Source: Brevundimonas subvibrioides
GTDB lineage: Bacteria > Pseudomonadota > Alphaproteobacteria > Caulobacterales > Caulobacteraceae
Assembly: GCF_027271155.1 (NCBI RefSeq)
Contig: NZ_CP114542.1
Location: forward strand, 620,001-684,000
Length of the DNA stretch: 64,000 nt
Reading direction: 5' to 3'
This document shows, in pieces, positions 53,723-61,902 of the stretch. The notes below the pieces were generated by a model. That model was not told where the DNA came from, ran no database searches, and saw only the letters and a list, made by a program, of their open reading frames with translations. The position numbers and the translations under genes were made by a program. Every line of letters begins with the position of its first letter. Position 1 is the stretch's first letter.

Positions 53723-55147
53723 ATGCCCCTGTTAAAGCGTCGTTCGACCGGCGCGGCGGTGTGCGCCGTATTGTGCAGCCTTCCGGGCTTGACGTCGGCG
53801 GGTGCCGCCCGGGCGCAGACCGCCAGTCCCCAGACGGCGGTGTCGCCCTGGTCGCTCCGGCGGGTCGTCGGTGCCGATGACCGTCTGAAGCTGTCCGCCA
53901 CCGCGCGCTTCCGCTTCGATACGATCGACGGGCAACCACGCCCCGGCTTCAACGCCAGCGACGACGTCCGGAACCTGCGCACGACCCTGTTCGCCGAATA
54001 CGACGCCGGCCCGGTCCGGTTCGGTACCGAGCTGTACGACAGCCGGGCCTACGGCGGCGATGCCCGTACGCCGATCAGCACCAATGAGGTCAATGTCGCC
54101 GAGGTCGTCCAGGCCTATGCCGCCGTCGACCTTGATGCGCCCTTTGGAACCGGAACGACGGCGACCGTTCAGGCGGGACGGTTCGTCCTGAACCTCGGCT
54201 CGCGCCGGCTGGTCGCCGCCGACGACTATCGCAACACGACCAATGGCTACACGGGCGTTCGCGCCGACATCACAGGGCGGGATGGTCTGCGGGCCACCGT
54301 CCTGTATGTCCTGCCGACGCAACGCCTGCCGGACGACCTGCCGTCCCTTCTCGACAACGCCTACGGGGCCGACCGCGAAGGGTCCGACACCCGGCTCTGG
54401 GGCGGTGTCGCGACCCGGAACGGCCTGGTCGGACGGGTCGCCGCCGAGGTTTCCTACCTCCGGTTCGACGAGCGGGACAATGACACCCGACCCACACGCG
54501 ACAGGGCGCTCGATACGTTCGGCGGTCGCGTCTTCAGGCCGGCCTCGGTGGGCTCCTGGGATTTCGAGGTCGAGGCCTTCCGGCAGTGGGGTTCGATCAG
54601 CGCCAGTAATGCCCCGACGGCGGCGACGCTGGACGTGTCGGCCGGGTTCTTTCATGCCGATGTCGGCTACAGTTTCGACCGGCCCATGAAGCCGCGGATT
54701 TCGCTCCGTTATGACTGGGTCAGCGGCGACCGGCCTGGCCAGACCTACGAACGGTTCGACACCCTCTACGGAATGCGCCGCGCCGAGATCGCGCCATCCG
54801 GCCTCTACAATGCGGTGGGCCGCGCGAACCTGTCGTCGCCCGCCGTCAGGGTGGAATGGCTGCCGACGCCCGCGACGGATGTCTTCATCAGCTATCGGCC
54901 CCTGTGGCTGGCGTCCCGGACGGACAGCTTTTCGACCAGTTCGGTAAGGGATGTCACCGGCCGCTCGGGCGCATTCGCTGGCCACCAGATCGAACTTCGT
55001 GTGCGGCACTGGCTGGTGCGTGACGCGCTTCGGCTGGAGGTCGGGACGCTCCACCTCGCCAGGGGTCAGTTCCTGAAGACCGCACCGAACGCGCCGGATA
55101 CCGGCGACACGACCTACAGCTCGCTGAACGTCACGGCATTCTTCTGA
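53723..55147 (+). CDS. Outer-membrane porin, alginate-export (AlgE-like) family
   Basis: A 474-residue beta-barrel protein with signal peptide ending near ARAQT. The first strands RLKLSATARFRFDTIDGQ and RNLRTTLFAEYDAG and the motif VQAGRFVLNLGSRRLVAADDYRNT match the alginate-export porin group, which in many bacteria moves small anions rather than alginate. It ends in LNVTAFF with the terminal Phe needed for barrel assembly. No alginate genes are near. Control by the ArsR-type repressor is likely, so it may admit or release a metal oxyanion or its conjugate; this is inference. Confidence 0.82.
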   Translation: MPLLKRRSTGAAVCAVLCSLPGLTSAGAARAQTASPQTAVSPWSLRRVVGADDRLKLSATARFRFDTIDGQPRPGFNASDDVRNLRTTLFAEYDAGPVRFGTELYDSRAYGGDARTPISTNEVNVAEVVQAYAAVDLDAPFGTGTTATVQAGRFVLNLGSRRLVAADDYRNTTNGYTGVRADITGRDGLRATVLYVLPTQRLPDDLPSLLDNAYGADREGSDTRLWGGVATRNGLVGRVAAEVSYLRFDERDNDTRPTRDRALDTFGGRVFRPASVGSWDFEVEAFRQWGSISASNAPTAATLDVSAGFFHADVGYSFDRPMKPRISLRYDWVSGDRPGQTYERFDTLYGMRRAEIAPSGLYNAVGRANLSSPAVRVEWLPTPATDVFISYRPLWLASRTDSFSTSSVRDVTGRSGAFAGHQIELRVRHWLVRDALRLEVGTLHLARGQFLKTAPNAPDTGDTTYSSLNVTAFF

Positions 55148-55190
55148 ACTTCGGGTGTTTTCGGACAGAGCCCCGTCAGCCTCACGGTTG

Positions 55191-55356
55191 CCCCGACCGA
55201 TTCTGACGCACCCCCGTGCCATCCTTCCCGGCATGTCCGAGCCCTATCGCATCCGCAGCGCCGAGACCTGGGACGCCGCGCGTCTGGCCTATCTCGACGG
55301 GTGCAGTGCCGACGAGGTGTGCGGGCGGTTCGATCTGGGGCTGTCGGCCTTCAGGA
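55191..55356 (+). repeat. Duplicated segment, parent copy
   Basis: Partner of 53145-53310 in direct orientation. It contains the leader and first part of the gene at 55233. The pair brackets the arsR-porin genes, 2046 bp apart. Confidence 0.85.
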
Positions 55357-55814
55357 AGCGGGCTAAGGCGGAGGGCTGGCGCCGGGCCGATCAGGCGGAG
55401 GCCGAACCCTTCGATGATGCGGACGCCGCCGCGGACAACGGGGACGACCTGCCCGATATGGACGATCAGGCCCTGGCCGATCTGGCCCGTCGCCGGATGG
55501 GGGTGGCGGCGCGGCGCGGGGCGGTGACCGAGGCCCTGCGCTGGGCGCGTCTGCGCGATTTCGCCCTGCGCCAGATGCGGGATCAGCAACGGCTCTCTGC
55601 CCGCCTCGCGGCCCCCGATCCCGACGACCCCCCGCCGCCCCTGCCTCAACCCGTCGAAAAACAACGCGAAAACGCCGTGGCCATCCTCGCCCGCGCCCGC
55701 GCCGATCTGCAGAAAGTGCACAAAGTCCACTCGAATTCGGGCGAGGCGCCGCGCCTCAACCGCACCGAACGCCGCCGCCTCAAGCGGATGAAGAAACAGA
55801 CCGGCCCGCCGTGA
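55233..55814 (+). CDS. Hypothetical protein with HTH-like N-terminus
   Basis: A 193-residue soluble protein from ATG 55233. Residues about 8-50 (ETWDAARLAYLDGCSADEVC and then GRFDLGLSAFRKRAKAEGWR) look like a helix-turn-helix of the kind found in phage terminase small subunits and some transposase relatives. The middle is acidic (DDADAAADNGDDLPDMDD). The C-terminal part is helical (RARADLQKVHKVH) and ends basic (RTERRRLKRMKKQ). No phage genes are near, so a packaging role is not supported. Its 5' end is duplicated upstream of arsR. It is convergent with the lyase gene 10 bp away. Confidence 0.7.
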   Translation: MSEPYRIRSAETWDAARLAYLDGCSADEVCGRFDLGLSAFRKRAKAEGWRRADQAEAEPFDDADAAADNGDDLPDMDDQALADLARRRMGVAARRGAVTEALRWARLRDFALRQMRDQQRLSARLAAPDPDDPPPPLPQPVEKQRENAVAILARARADLQKVHKVHSNSGEAPRLNRTERRRLKRMKKQTGPP

Positions 55815-55824
55815 TGGCGGACCG

Positions 55825-56757
55825 TCAGACCCCCCAACCGCCCGCCCGGCTGAGCGCGCTCGGCGTCGGGCGACCGATCCTTTCGCCGATCCACCGCGCG
55901 GTGCGGATCAGCGCGTCCAGGTCATAGCCGGTCGCATAGCCGGCTCGCTCCAGCATATAGACCAGGTCCTCGGTGGCGACGTTGCCGGTGGCGCCCGGCG
56001 CGAACGGGCAGCCGCCGATGCCGCCGACCGAGGCGTCCAGCACATCGACCCCCGCCTCGACCGCCGCATAGGCATTGGCCACCCCGGTGTTCCGGGTGTC
56101 GTGGAAATGCAGGCGCAGGGTCGCCTCGGGCGCGGCGGCGCGGGCCGCCTCGATCTTCCGGGTCACGCTCCACGGATCGCCGACGCCGATGGTGTCGGCC
56201 AGACCGATCTCGACGACCCCCAGCGCACCGAGCGCGCCGACCAGATCGGCGACCTGACCCACGGACACCTCCCCGTCGAACGGACAGCCCCAGACGCACG
56301 ACAGGGTCGCCGACAGCCCCGGCACCGGCGTCTCCGCCCCGTCCGAATTGTGCCGACGCGCCAGAATCTCCGACAGCATGGCCACCTGGGCCCGCACATC
56401 CAGCCCCTGGTTCTTCAGCCCGAAGCCGTCGGTGACCGACAGGGACACATTGACCTCGTCCACCCCGGTCCCCAGCGCCCGGTCGTATCCCTTGCCGTTC
56501 AGCACCAGGCCGATGCGGCTGCGACCGGGGGTGGGGGCCCCGTCTTCACGAGAGAGCGCGGCCATGACCTCTTCGGCCCCCGCCATCTGGGGCACCCGCC
56601 CGGGATGGACGAAGCTGACCGCCTCGATCCGCCGCGCGCCCGCCGCCTCCAGCCGCGTGACCAGCTCCGCGCGCGTGGCGGGGTCCAGCACCGCCGTCTC
56701 GTTCTGCAGCCCGTCGCGGGGGCCGACCTCGACGATCTGGATCGGACGCGGGCTCAT
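55825..56757 (-). CDS. Hydroxymethylglutaryl-CoA lyase family protein
   Basis: A 310-residue TIM-barrel lyase. The signature EVGPRDGLQNE (catalytic Arg-Asp) lies at residues 10-20; LHFHDTRNTG supplies metal-binding His residues, and GGIGGCPFAPGATGNVATED carries the reactive Cys of HMG-CoA lyases. These enzymes cleave HMG-CoA to acetoacetate and acetyl-CoA in leucine breakdown. The start overlaps the stop of an ArnT-like glycosyltransferase gene (ATGA), an unusual partner. Other leucine-degradation genes are not in the window. Confidence 0.9.
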   Translation of the reverse strand: MSPRPIQIVEVGPRDGLQNETAVLDPATRAELVTRLEAAGARRIEAVSFVHPGRVPQMAGAEEVMAALSREDGAPTPGRSRIGLVLNGKGYDRALGTGVDEVNVSLSVTDGFGLKNQGLDVRAQVAMLSEILARRHNSDGAETPVPGLSATLSCVWGCPFDGEVSVGQVADLVGALGALGVVEIGLADTIGVGDPWSVTRKIEAARAAAPEATLRLHFHDTRNTGVANAYAAVEAGVDVLDASVGGIGGCPFAPGATGNVATEDLVYMLERAGYATGYDLDALIRTARWIGERIGRPTPSALSRAGGWGV

Positions 56758-58442
56758 GGCCTCGGCTCCGTCCCCGCCCCGGGCGGCGCATAGACGGTCA
56801 GGCGCACGTCGTCGCCGCTGGAATAGTTGTGGCCCGTCACCACCGCCACCGCCCGGCCCGGCACGGCGGTCCCGGCCGTCGCCGCGCGAAAGGCGTCCGC
56901 GTCCCCGTCCTCGACGATGGCGGGCCGCCCCTCGGCCAGGGCTCTGGCCGCCCCCGCCGCGTCGGTCAGTTCGGTGGCGCGTCCGTTCAGGAAGACGAAG
57001 CTGGGCTCATGGAAGCTGGTGATCGCCACCGGCCCGGGGACCAGGCCCTGCTTGGGGGCCAGGCCGTGGTCGATCAGCGCCGCCTCCAGCCGGGGCGCGA
57101 TGGCCAGCGGCCGCAGCTGCCGGATCGTCCCGGCCAGCGCCGCATGGGCCAGAACACCGAAGCCGATGGCGACCAGCAGCCCGGTGACCGCCGCCCGGTT
57201 CAGCAGCAGGAAGCCGCCGATCAGCGCTGCCGTGACCGCGCTGACGATGGTGATGGTCGCCCAGGTCTGGGCCGTGGAGGTCCCGTAGGCCGTCAGGCCA
57301 TAGACGGTGATCCCGCTGACCACGACGGCCCCGAACACTGCCAGCCCCGCCCCGGACCTGCGTGACACCTTGCCGATCGGCCGCGTCAGGGCCGCGGCCA
57401 TCAGCAGGGCGAGGGCCCCGAAGGTCGGCAGCGTATAGTGGGGCAGCTTGGTCGGCGTGGCCTCGAAGATCAGCCAGGCCGGCACCAGCCAGCAGACCAG
57501 GAACCGGATCGCCGGCTCGGCCCGACGGCTCCACCCGCTCGACAGGGCCGCCGGCAGCAACAGGGTCGCCGGAAACAGCAGCAGCGGCGACAGCAGCAGA
57601 TAGGAGCCGGGCCAGGCTCCGTGGCTCTCCTGACCGCCCGCGACCTTGGACGCCATGTCGCCGATCAGGGCGTCGCGCCAGAAACCGCCGTCGGTGGCGA
57701 TGGTCACCGCGATGGCCCAGGGCCCCACGATCAGCACGACCAGTGGAATGCCCCAGCCCCAGCCCAGCCGCTTCAGCCAGGCCCAGCTGCGATCCCAGAT
57801 CGACAGCGACAGGGCGGCGGGCACGATGACCAGCAGGCCGATCGGACCCTTGATGAGGATGGACAGCCCCAGCCCCAGCCACAGCATCAGCTTGTAGGGC
57901 CGCTGCACCGGATCGCCCTTCACCAGCGGCGCGACCTTCGAGGCCATATACAGCCGCGCCAGTCCGGCCATAGCCAGGGTCACCGACCCGCACAGCATGG
58001 CGTCGGTCTTGGCGATCCCGGCCTCGGACGACAGCAGGAAGGTGGTCCCGAGGATCGCCCCCGCCAGGAATCCCGCCCGCGCCCCGAACAGGGCCGACCC
58101 CATCCAGGCGCAGGCCCAGGCCGCCAGCATGGCCCCCAGCAAGGACGGGATGCGATAGGGGGCGATGTCCCGGTTCTCGACCCTCGACGTCAGGGAGACG
58201 GCCGCCGCCTGCATCCAGTAGATGCCGACCGGCTTCTTCCAGCGCGGCTCGTCCTGGAAGCGGATGTCGACATAGTCGCCGCTCTCCAGCATCTGCGAGG
58301 TCGCCTGGGCATAGCGGCTCTCGTCGCGGTCCAGCGGCGGCAGCAGCAGCAGCGACGGCAGGCCGGCGATCAGCGCCAGCAGCGCCGCCAGCAGCGGCCC
58401 ACGCCATCCGGCGATATAGCGATCCAGGTCGGGTCGGGTCAT
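56754..58442 (-). CDS. ArnT-like integral-membrane glycosyltransferase
   Basis: A 562-residue GT-C protein with about 11-12 membrane helices. The first periplasmic loop has LPPLDRDESRYAQAT with the catalytic Asp-Glu pair, then RFQDEPRWKKPVGIYWMQA, and later KLPHYTLPTFGALALL, as in ArnT and related PMT-family enzymes that move a sugar from a polyprenyl-phosphate carrier onto lipid A or other acceptors. The C-terminal soluble part is about 110 residues (AITSFHEPSFVFLNGRATEL). A GT2 polyprenyl-phosphate sugar synthase candidate is divergently encoded 96 bp away, and the two probably act in sequence. Confidence 0.88.
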   Translation of the reverse strand: MTRPDLDRYIAGWRGPLLAALLALIAGLPSLLLLPPLDRDESRYAQATSQMLESGDYVDIRFQDEPRWKKPVGIYWMQAAAVSLTSRVENRDIAPYRIPSLLGAMLAAWACAWMGSALFGARAGFLAGAILGTTFLLSSEAGIAKTDAMLCGSVTLAMAGLARLYMASKVAPLVKGDPVQRPYKLMLWLGLGLSILIKGPIGLLVIVPAALSLSIWDRSWAWLKRLGWGWGIPLVVLIVGPWAIAVTIATDGGFWRDALIGDMASKVAGGQESHGAWPGSYLLLSPLLLFPATLLLPAALSSGWSRRAEPAIRFLVCWLVPAWLIFEATPTKLPHYTLPTFGALALLMAAALTRPIGKVSRRSGAGLAVFGAVVVSGITVYGLTAYGTSTAQTWATITIVSAVTAALIGGFLLLNRAAVTGLLVAIGFGVLAHAALAGTIRQLRPLAIAPRLEAALIDHGLAPKQGLVPGPVAITSFHEPSFVFLNGRATELTDAAGAARALAEGRPAIVEDGDADAFRAATAGTAVPGRAVAVVTGHNYSSGDDVRLTVYAPPGAGTEPRP

Positions 58443-58538
58443 GCGACGTTGCTAACACGAAGATCGACGGGGCGTCATGGCTCAAGCCGCGCGCGTGCAC
58501 CGTGGCGCTGATCCCCGATTCCCGGTTAGACACGAACC

Positions 58539-59270
58539 ATGAGCAGCGCCGAGACCCCCGATATCTCCGTCGTCGTCCCCGTCCACAACGAGGCGGGTGC
58601 CGCCGGACCGCTGGCGCGCGAGATCGCGGCCGCCTTCGCCGGGCGGTCCTACGAGATGATCTTCGTCGACGACGCCAGCCGCGACACCACCCTGGCCGAG
58701 CTCCGGGCCCTCGGCACCGAACTGCCGACCCTGCGCGTCCTGGCGCACCAGACCAATGCGGGCCAGAGCCGGGCCGTCCGCACCGGCGTGCTGGCGGCCA
58801 GGGGCGCGATCGTCGTCACCCTGGACGGCGACGGCCAGAATCCGCCCGCCGATGCCCCCGGCCTCGCCGATGCCCTGATCGCCGCCCCGCCCCAGGTCGC
58901 CCTGGTCGGCGGGGTGCGCCAGAAGCGTCAGGATTCCGAGGCCAAGCTGTGGGCCTCGCGCTGGGCCAACCGGATTCGCAAGAACCTGCTGGGCGACGAC
59001 GCCGACGACACGGGCTGCGGGCTCAAGGCCTTCCGCCGCGACGTCTTCCTGCGGCTCCCGTATTTCGATCACATCCACCGCTACCTCCCGGCCCTGGTGA
59101 TCCGCGAGGGGTATGAGAACCGCTACCTGCCCATCAGCCACCGCCACCGCGAGACGGGCCAGTCGAAATACACCAACTGGGGCCGGCTGCGGGCCTCGTT
59201 CACCGACCTGCTGGGCGTGATGTGGCTGAAGTCGCGGTCGCGAAAGCCCGGGCCTGTCACGGAATTCTGA
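58539..59270 (+). CDS. Glycosyltransferase family 2, polyprenyl-phosphate sugar synthase type
   Basis: A 243-residue GT-A enzyme like dolichol-phosphate mannosyltransferase and ArnC. The donor motif is ISVVVPVHNEAGA, followed by MIFVDDASRDTT, LDGDGQNPP (metal-binding DxD-type) and the acceptor-side DTGCGLKAFRRDVF, with HRHRETGQSKY near the C-terminus. It lacks the long C-terminal membrane pair of ArnC, so it is a soluble or peripheral enzyme. It probably charges undecaprenyl phosphate with a sugar for the divergent ArnT-like transferase. Confidence 0.88.
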   Translation: MSSAETPDISVVVPVHNEAGAAGPLAREIAAAFAGRSYEMIFVDDASRDTTLAELRALGTELPTLRVLAHQTNAGQSRAVRTGVLAARGAIVVTLDGDGQNPPADAPGLADALIAAPPQVALVGGVRQKRQDSEAKLWASRWANRIRKNLLGDDADDTGCGLKAFRRDVFLRLPYFDHIHRYLPALVIREGYENRYLPISHRHRETGQSKYTNWGRLRASFTDLLGVMWLKSRSRKPGPVTEF

Positions 59271-59364
59271 CTTCGTCTGTCAGGCGAGCGAGCATGGCCG
59301 TATGCATCGAACCGGGGTATGTATCGTTAACAAGCTCGGCTGTTGAACCCCGAAGGACCGATCC

Positions 59365-59790
59365 ATGCTGATTGCCCTGCCTCTGCTGGCCATCCCGGTG
59401 GTGCTCTACAATCTGGTGGTCCTGTTCGGAGCCGGGAACGGAGGGCTGGCCGCCGCCGACGAGACCCTGCATCAGGCGATGTTCTCCATCCCCATGGCGT
59501 CGGGGGCCAGCTGGAACGTGAGCGTGGGCGACCTGATCCTGTTCCTGTCGCTGATCCTGCTGTTCTTCGAGCTCTTGAAGTCGACCTCGAGCCAGAAGGT
59601 CGCCATCGTCAATCACGCCCTGTCGATGGTCGTGTTCGTGGTCTGCCTGGTGGAGTTCCTGCTGGTGCGCGGCTTTGCGACCTCGACCTTCTTCCTGATC
59701 ATCACCATGGTGCTGCTGGACGTCCTGGCCGGCTTCATCGTCACCATCATCTCGGCCCGCAAGGACCTCGACTTCGGCGGCGGTCACTGA
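59365..59790 (+). CDS. Small four-helix membrane protein
   Basis: A 141-residue protein with hydrophobic stretches at about residues 1-22 (MLIALPLLAIPVVLYNLVVL), 50-68, 80-100 (NHALSMVVFVVCLVEFLLVR) and 105-125. ATG 59365 follows CGAAGGA. Proteins of this size and layout occur widely in alphaproteobacteria as hypothetical inner-membrane proteins. No catalytic residues are evident and no function is assigned. It stands alone between the GT2 gene and the minus-strand PhaR genes. Confidence 0.78.
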   Translation: MLIALPLLAIPVVLYNLVVLFGAGNGGLAAADETLHQAMFSIPMASGASWNVSVGDLILFLSLILLFFELLKSTSSQKVAIVNHALSMVVFVVCLVEFLLVRGFATSTFFLIITMVLLDVLAGFIVTIISARKDLDFGGGH

Positions 59791-59793
59791 GGT

Positions 59794-59865
59794 CTAAAGC
59801 AGCGCCGTGAACAGCAGCGAGACGACGATTACGTCAAAGGCGCGGGCGGCGAAGGACAGGGTCAT
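59794..59865 (-). CDS. Possible 23-residue membrane microprotein
   Basis: The frame MTLSFAARAFDVIVVSLLFTALL lies in the otherwise empty 141-bp gap between the four-helix protein and the minus-strand gene at 59932. It would be one short hydrophobic helix. The ribosome-binding site is weak and no homologue could be checked, so this is only a candidate. Confidence 0.25.
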   Translation of the reverse strand: MTLSFAARAFDVIVVSLLFTALL

Positions 59866-59931
59866 GGCGAGGTCCGAAAGGCGACAGGTCGCCTGACCGA
59901 CTGCAAGGTCCGGGCCAGCCCGGCCGGGGCG

Positions 59932-60279
59932 TCAGACGTCCGTCTTCCTGACCAGGCCCGACGGCGGGCGGCGGTCGTTCTCGCCCGAATATTCGTTGCC
60001 CAGATAGCTGGCGCGGGCCGAATTCAGCACCGGCGGCCCGCCCTTCAGACCCTTCCGCTGCCCCGTCTGACCCATCAGCTGGGCAGAGAAGGCCGCCGCC
60101 GGATCGGCCGGCGCCGTCGCCTCGGCAGCCCTTGCCGGGTGGGGTGGTTCATCCACGACCTCGCCGACCGGCACCAGCTCGCGGCTGTTCGAGCCCGCCC
60201 GCCGTTCCGCCTCGCGCCGCTGGGCTTCGCGGCGATCGCGCTCTGCCACCGGGCGGACGGGGCGGACGCCGTCGGTCAT
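59932..60279 (-). CDS. Hypothetical protein coupled to phaR
   Basis: A 115-residue protein from ATG 60279, which overlaps the phaR stop (ATGA). It is charged and low-complexity at the N-terminus (AERDRREAQRREAERRAG) and more conserved-looking at the C-terminus (LKGGPPVLNSARASYLGNEY). No membrane segment or catalytic motif is seen. Tight coupling suggests a partner of PhaR or of granule biology, which is inference. Confidence 0.6.
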   Translation of the reverse strand: MTDGVRPVRPVAERDRREAQRREAERRAGSNSRELVPVGEVVDEPPHPARAAEATAPADPAAAFSAQLMGQTGQRKGLKGGPPVLNSARASYLGNEYSGENDRRPPSGLVRKTDV

Positions 60280-60929
60280 GCCTTGTCCGGGCCCCTCGGA
60301 GCAGAGGCGAGGCGGTCGATCTGGGCCCGCATCTCGTCCATCTGGCGACGCATCTCGTCCAGCGGATTGGCCGCCGCCGGCTCGGCCGGAGCGGACGCGG
60401 GGGTCTCGCCCCCGGGACGGCCATAGGCGAAGGCCGGGAACATCTTCATCGCGTTCTCGAACATGGCCATGTTCTGCTTGACCGCCGCCTCCATCAGGCT
60501 GCCGCCCATCAGGCCACCGGCGGGCGTGGCCCCGAAGGCCCTGGTCATCTGGTCGCGGAACTGTTCCTGCTGACGCGAGAAGCTCTCCAGCGACATCTCC
60601 AGATAGCTGGGCAGGACCCCTTCCATCTGGCCGCCGTAGAAGCCGATCAGCTGGCGCAGGAACTGGACCGGCAGCAGGGCCTGGCCCCGGCTTTCCTCCT
60701 CGAAGATGATCTGGGTCAGGATCTGGCGCGTCAGTTCCTCGTTGGTCTTGGCGTCGAACACCACGAAATCGGTGCCCTCGCGGACCATGGTCGCCAGATC
60801 CTCCAGCGTCACATAGGCCGAGGTCGAGGTGTTGTAGAGGCGGCGGTTGGCGTATTTCTTGATGACCACGGCCTCGCCGGCCTTGCCGGTGTCCTTGGTC
60901 TTCCTGCCGGGGGTATTGCTGTCGGCCAC
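60276..60929 (-). CDS. phaR: Polyhydroxyalkanoate synthesis repressor
   Basis: A 217-residue regulator. The N-terminal PhaR DNA-binding domain reads VVIKKYANRRLYNTSTSAYV, followed by LEDLATMVREGTDFVVFDAK and LTRQILTQIIFEEE, which are strongly conserved. The C-terminal part (FSRQQEQFRDQMTRAF, KQNMAMFENAMKMF) is helical and binds the polymer in characterised members. PhaR represses phasin and synthesis genes until PHB granules titrate it. The thiolase PhaA is encoded 1 kb away on the other strand. Confidence 0.93.
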   Translation of the reverse strand: MADSNTPGRKTKDTGKAGEAVVIKKYANRRLYNTSTSAYVTLEDLATMVREGTDFVVFDAKTNEELTRQILTQIIFEEESRGQALLPVQFLRQLIGFYGGQMEGVLPSYLEMSLESFSRQQEQFRDQMTRAFGATPAGGLMGGSLMEAAVKQNMAMFENAMKMFPAFAYGRPGGETPASAPAEPAAANPLDEMRRQMDEMRAQIDRLASAPRGPDKA

Positions 60930-61009
60930 GGGGGCGCATCCTCGCTGTTGCAGCCCGCGTTATCCCGCAGCGCGAAGCGGGACGCCAGTGGGCATGTGAC
61001 GGTTCGGTA

Positions 61010-61720
61010 TCAGGCCAGGTTGGGGGCCAGGACCACACCGACCAGCACGGCCGCCCAGTGGACGCCAGCGCCCGCCACGACGAATCCGTGCCAGATGGCC
61101 CGGCGATACTTCACCTTGGGCGAGATGAAGATCAGCACGCCCGACGTATAGATCAGCCCGCCCAGCACCAGCAGGGCCAGGGCGACCGGATTGACGGTGT
61201 CGATCATGGGCTTCAGCGCGATCACGGCCAGCCAGCCGAAGACGACATAGACGCCGCTCCAGAAGGTGTCCGAGATCCGGGGCGCGACCAGCTTGGCGCC
61301 GACGCCGGCAAAGGCGATGGCCCAGACCATGACCGTGAAGCCGATGGCCCACCATCCCTCGAAACGCTGGGTCGTGAAGGGGGTGTAGCTGCCCGCGATC
61401 ATCAGGAAGATCGCCGCCTCGTCCAGCCGCCTCAGCACCGGCCGCGCCTTGCCGGGTCGGGTCAGGTTGTAGACGGTGGAGGCTGTCAGCATGGCCACCA
61501 GACACAGGGCATAGATGCCGGTCGCCGTCGCGGCGCCCACCCCGCCGTAGATCGCCGACAGGATGGCCAGGACCAGACCGCCGACAGCCGCCAGGGTCAG
61601 GCCGACGACATGGACGACCAGATCGGCGGTGTGTTCGGCGCGCGACTGGTAGTGCTCCTCCAGATCGATCTGATCGGGGGTGCAGATGCGGGCGGCGTGG
61701 CGCTTCAGAGTATTCAGCAT
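61010..61720 (-). CDS. Hemolysin III family (PAQR-type) membrane protein
   Basis: A 236-residue protein with seven predicted helices. Family marks are ADLVVHVVGLTLAAVGGLVL (first helix with His), LDEAAIFLMIAGSYTPF with the conserved Ser/Asp zinc-site region, and AIWHGFVVAGAGVHWAAV with paired His residues near the C-terminus. These match the YqfA/HlyIII branch of the PAQR superfamily, thought to be zinc-dependent hydrolases acting on membrane lipids; haemolysis is shown only for a few members. It is monocistronic between phaR and phaA. Confidence 0.88.
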   Translation of the reverse strand: MLNTLKRHAARICTPDQIDLEEHYQSRAEHTADLVVHVVGLTLAAVGGLVLAILSAIYGGVGAATATGIYALCLVAMLTASTVYNLTRPGKARPVLRRLDEAAIFLMIAGSYTPFTTQRFEGWWAIGFTVMVWAIAFAGVGAKLVAPRISDTFWSGVYVVFGWLAVIALKPMIDTVNPVALALLVLGGLIYTSGVLIFISPKVKYRRAIWHGFVVAGAGVHWAAVLVGVVLAPNLA

Positions 61721-61902
61721 GGGTCACCAGTTCGGCGGTTCTGCCTGATGTTCCCCGGATAGTGACGCAACCTCATGACTTTCACCTGAACGAGAATCGT
61801 ACAGGTGACGAATGCCGCGCGATGCGGCAGAAACGCCACGAAACCCTACCCCCGGCCTAACGGGCACCCCGCCCGTCAAGACCCGATCAAGGACTCCCAG
61901 CC

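Noticed and set aside
55233-55814. Phage terminase small subunit, implying a prophage
   Set aside because: Only the N-terminal HTH is similar. No large subunit, portal, capsid or integrase gene lies nearby.
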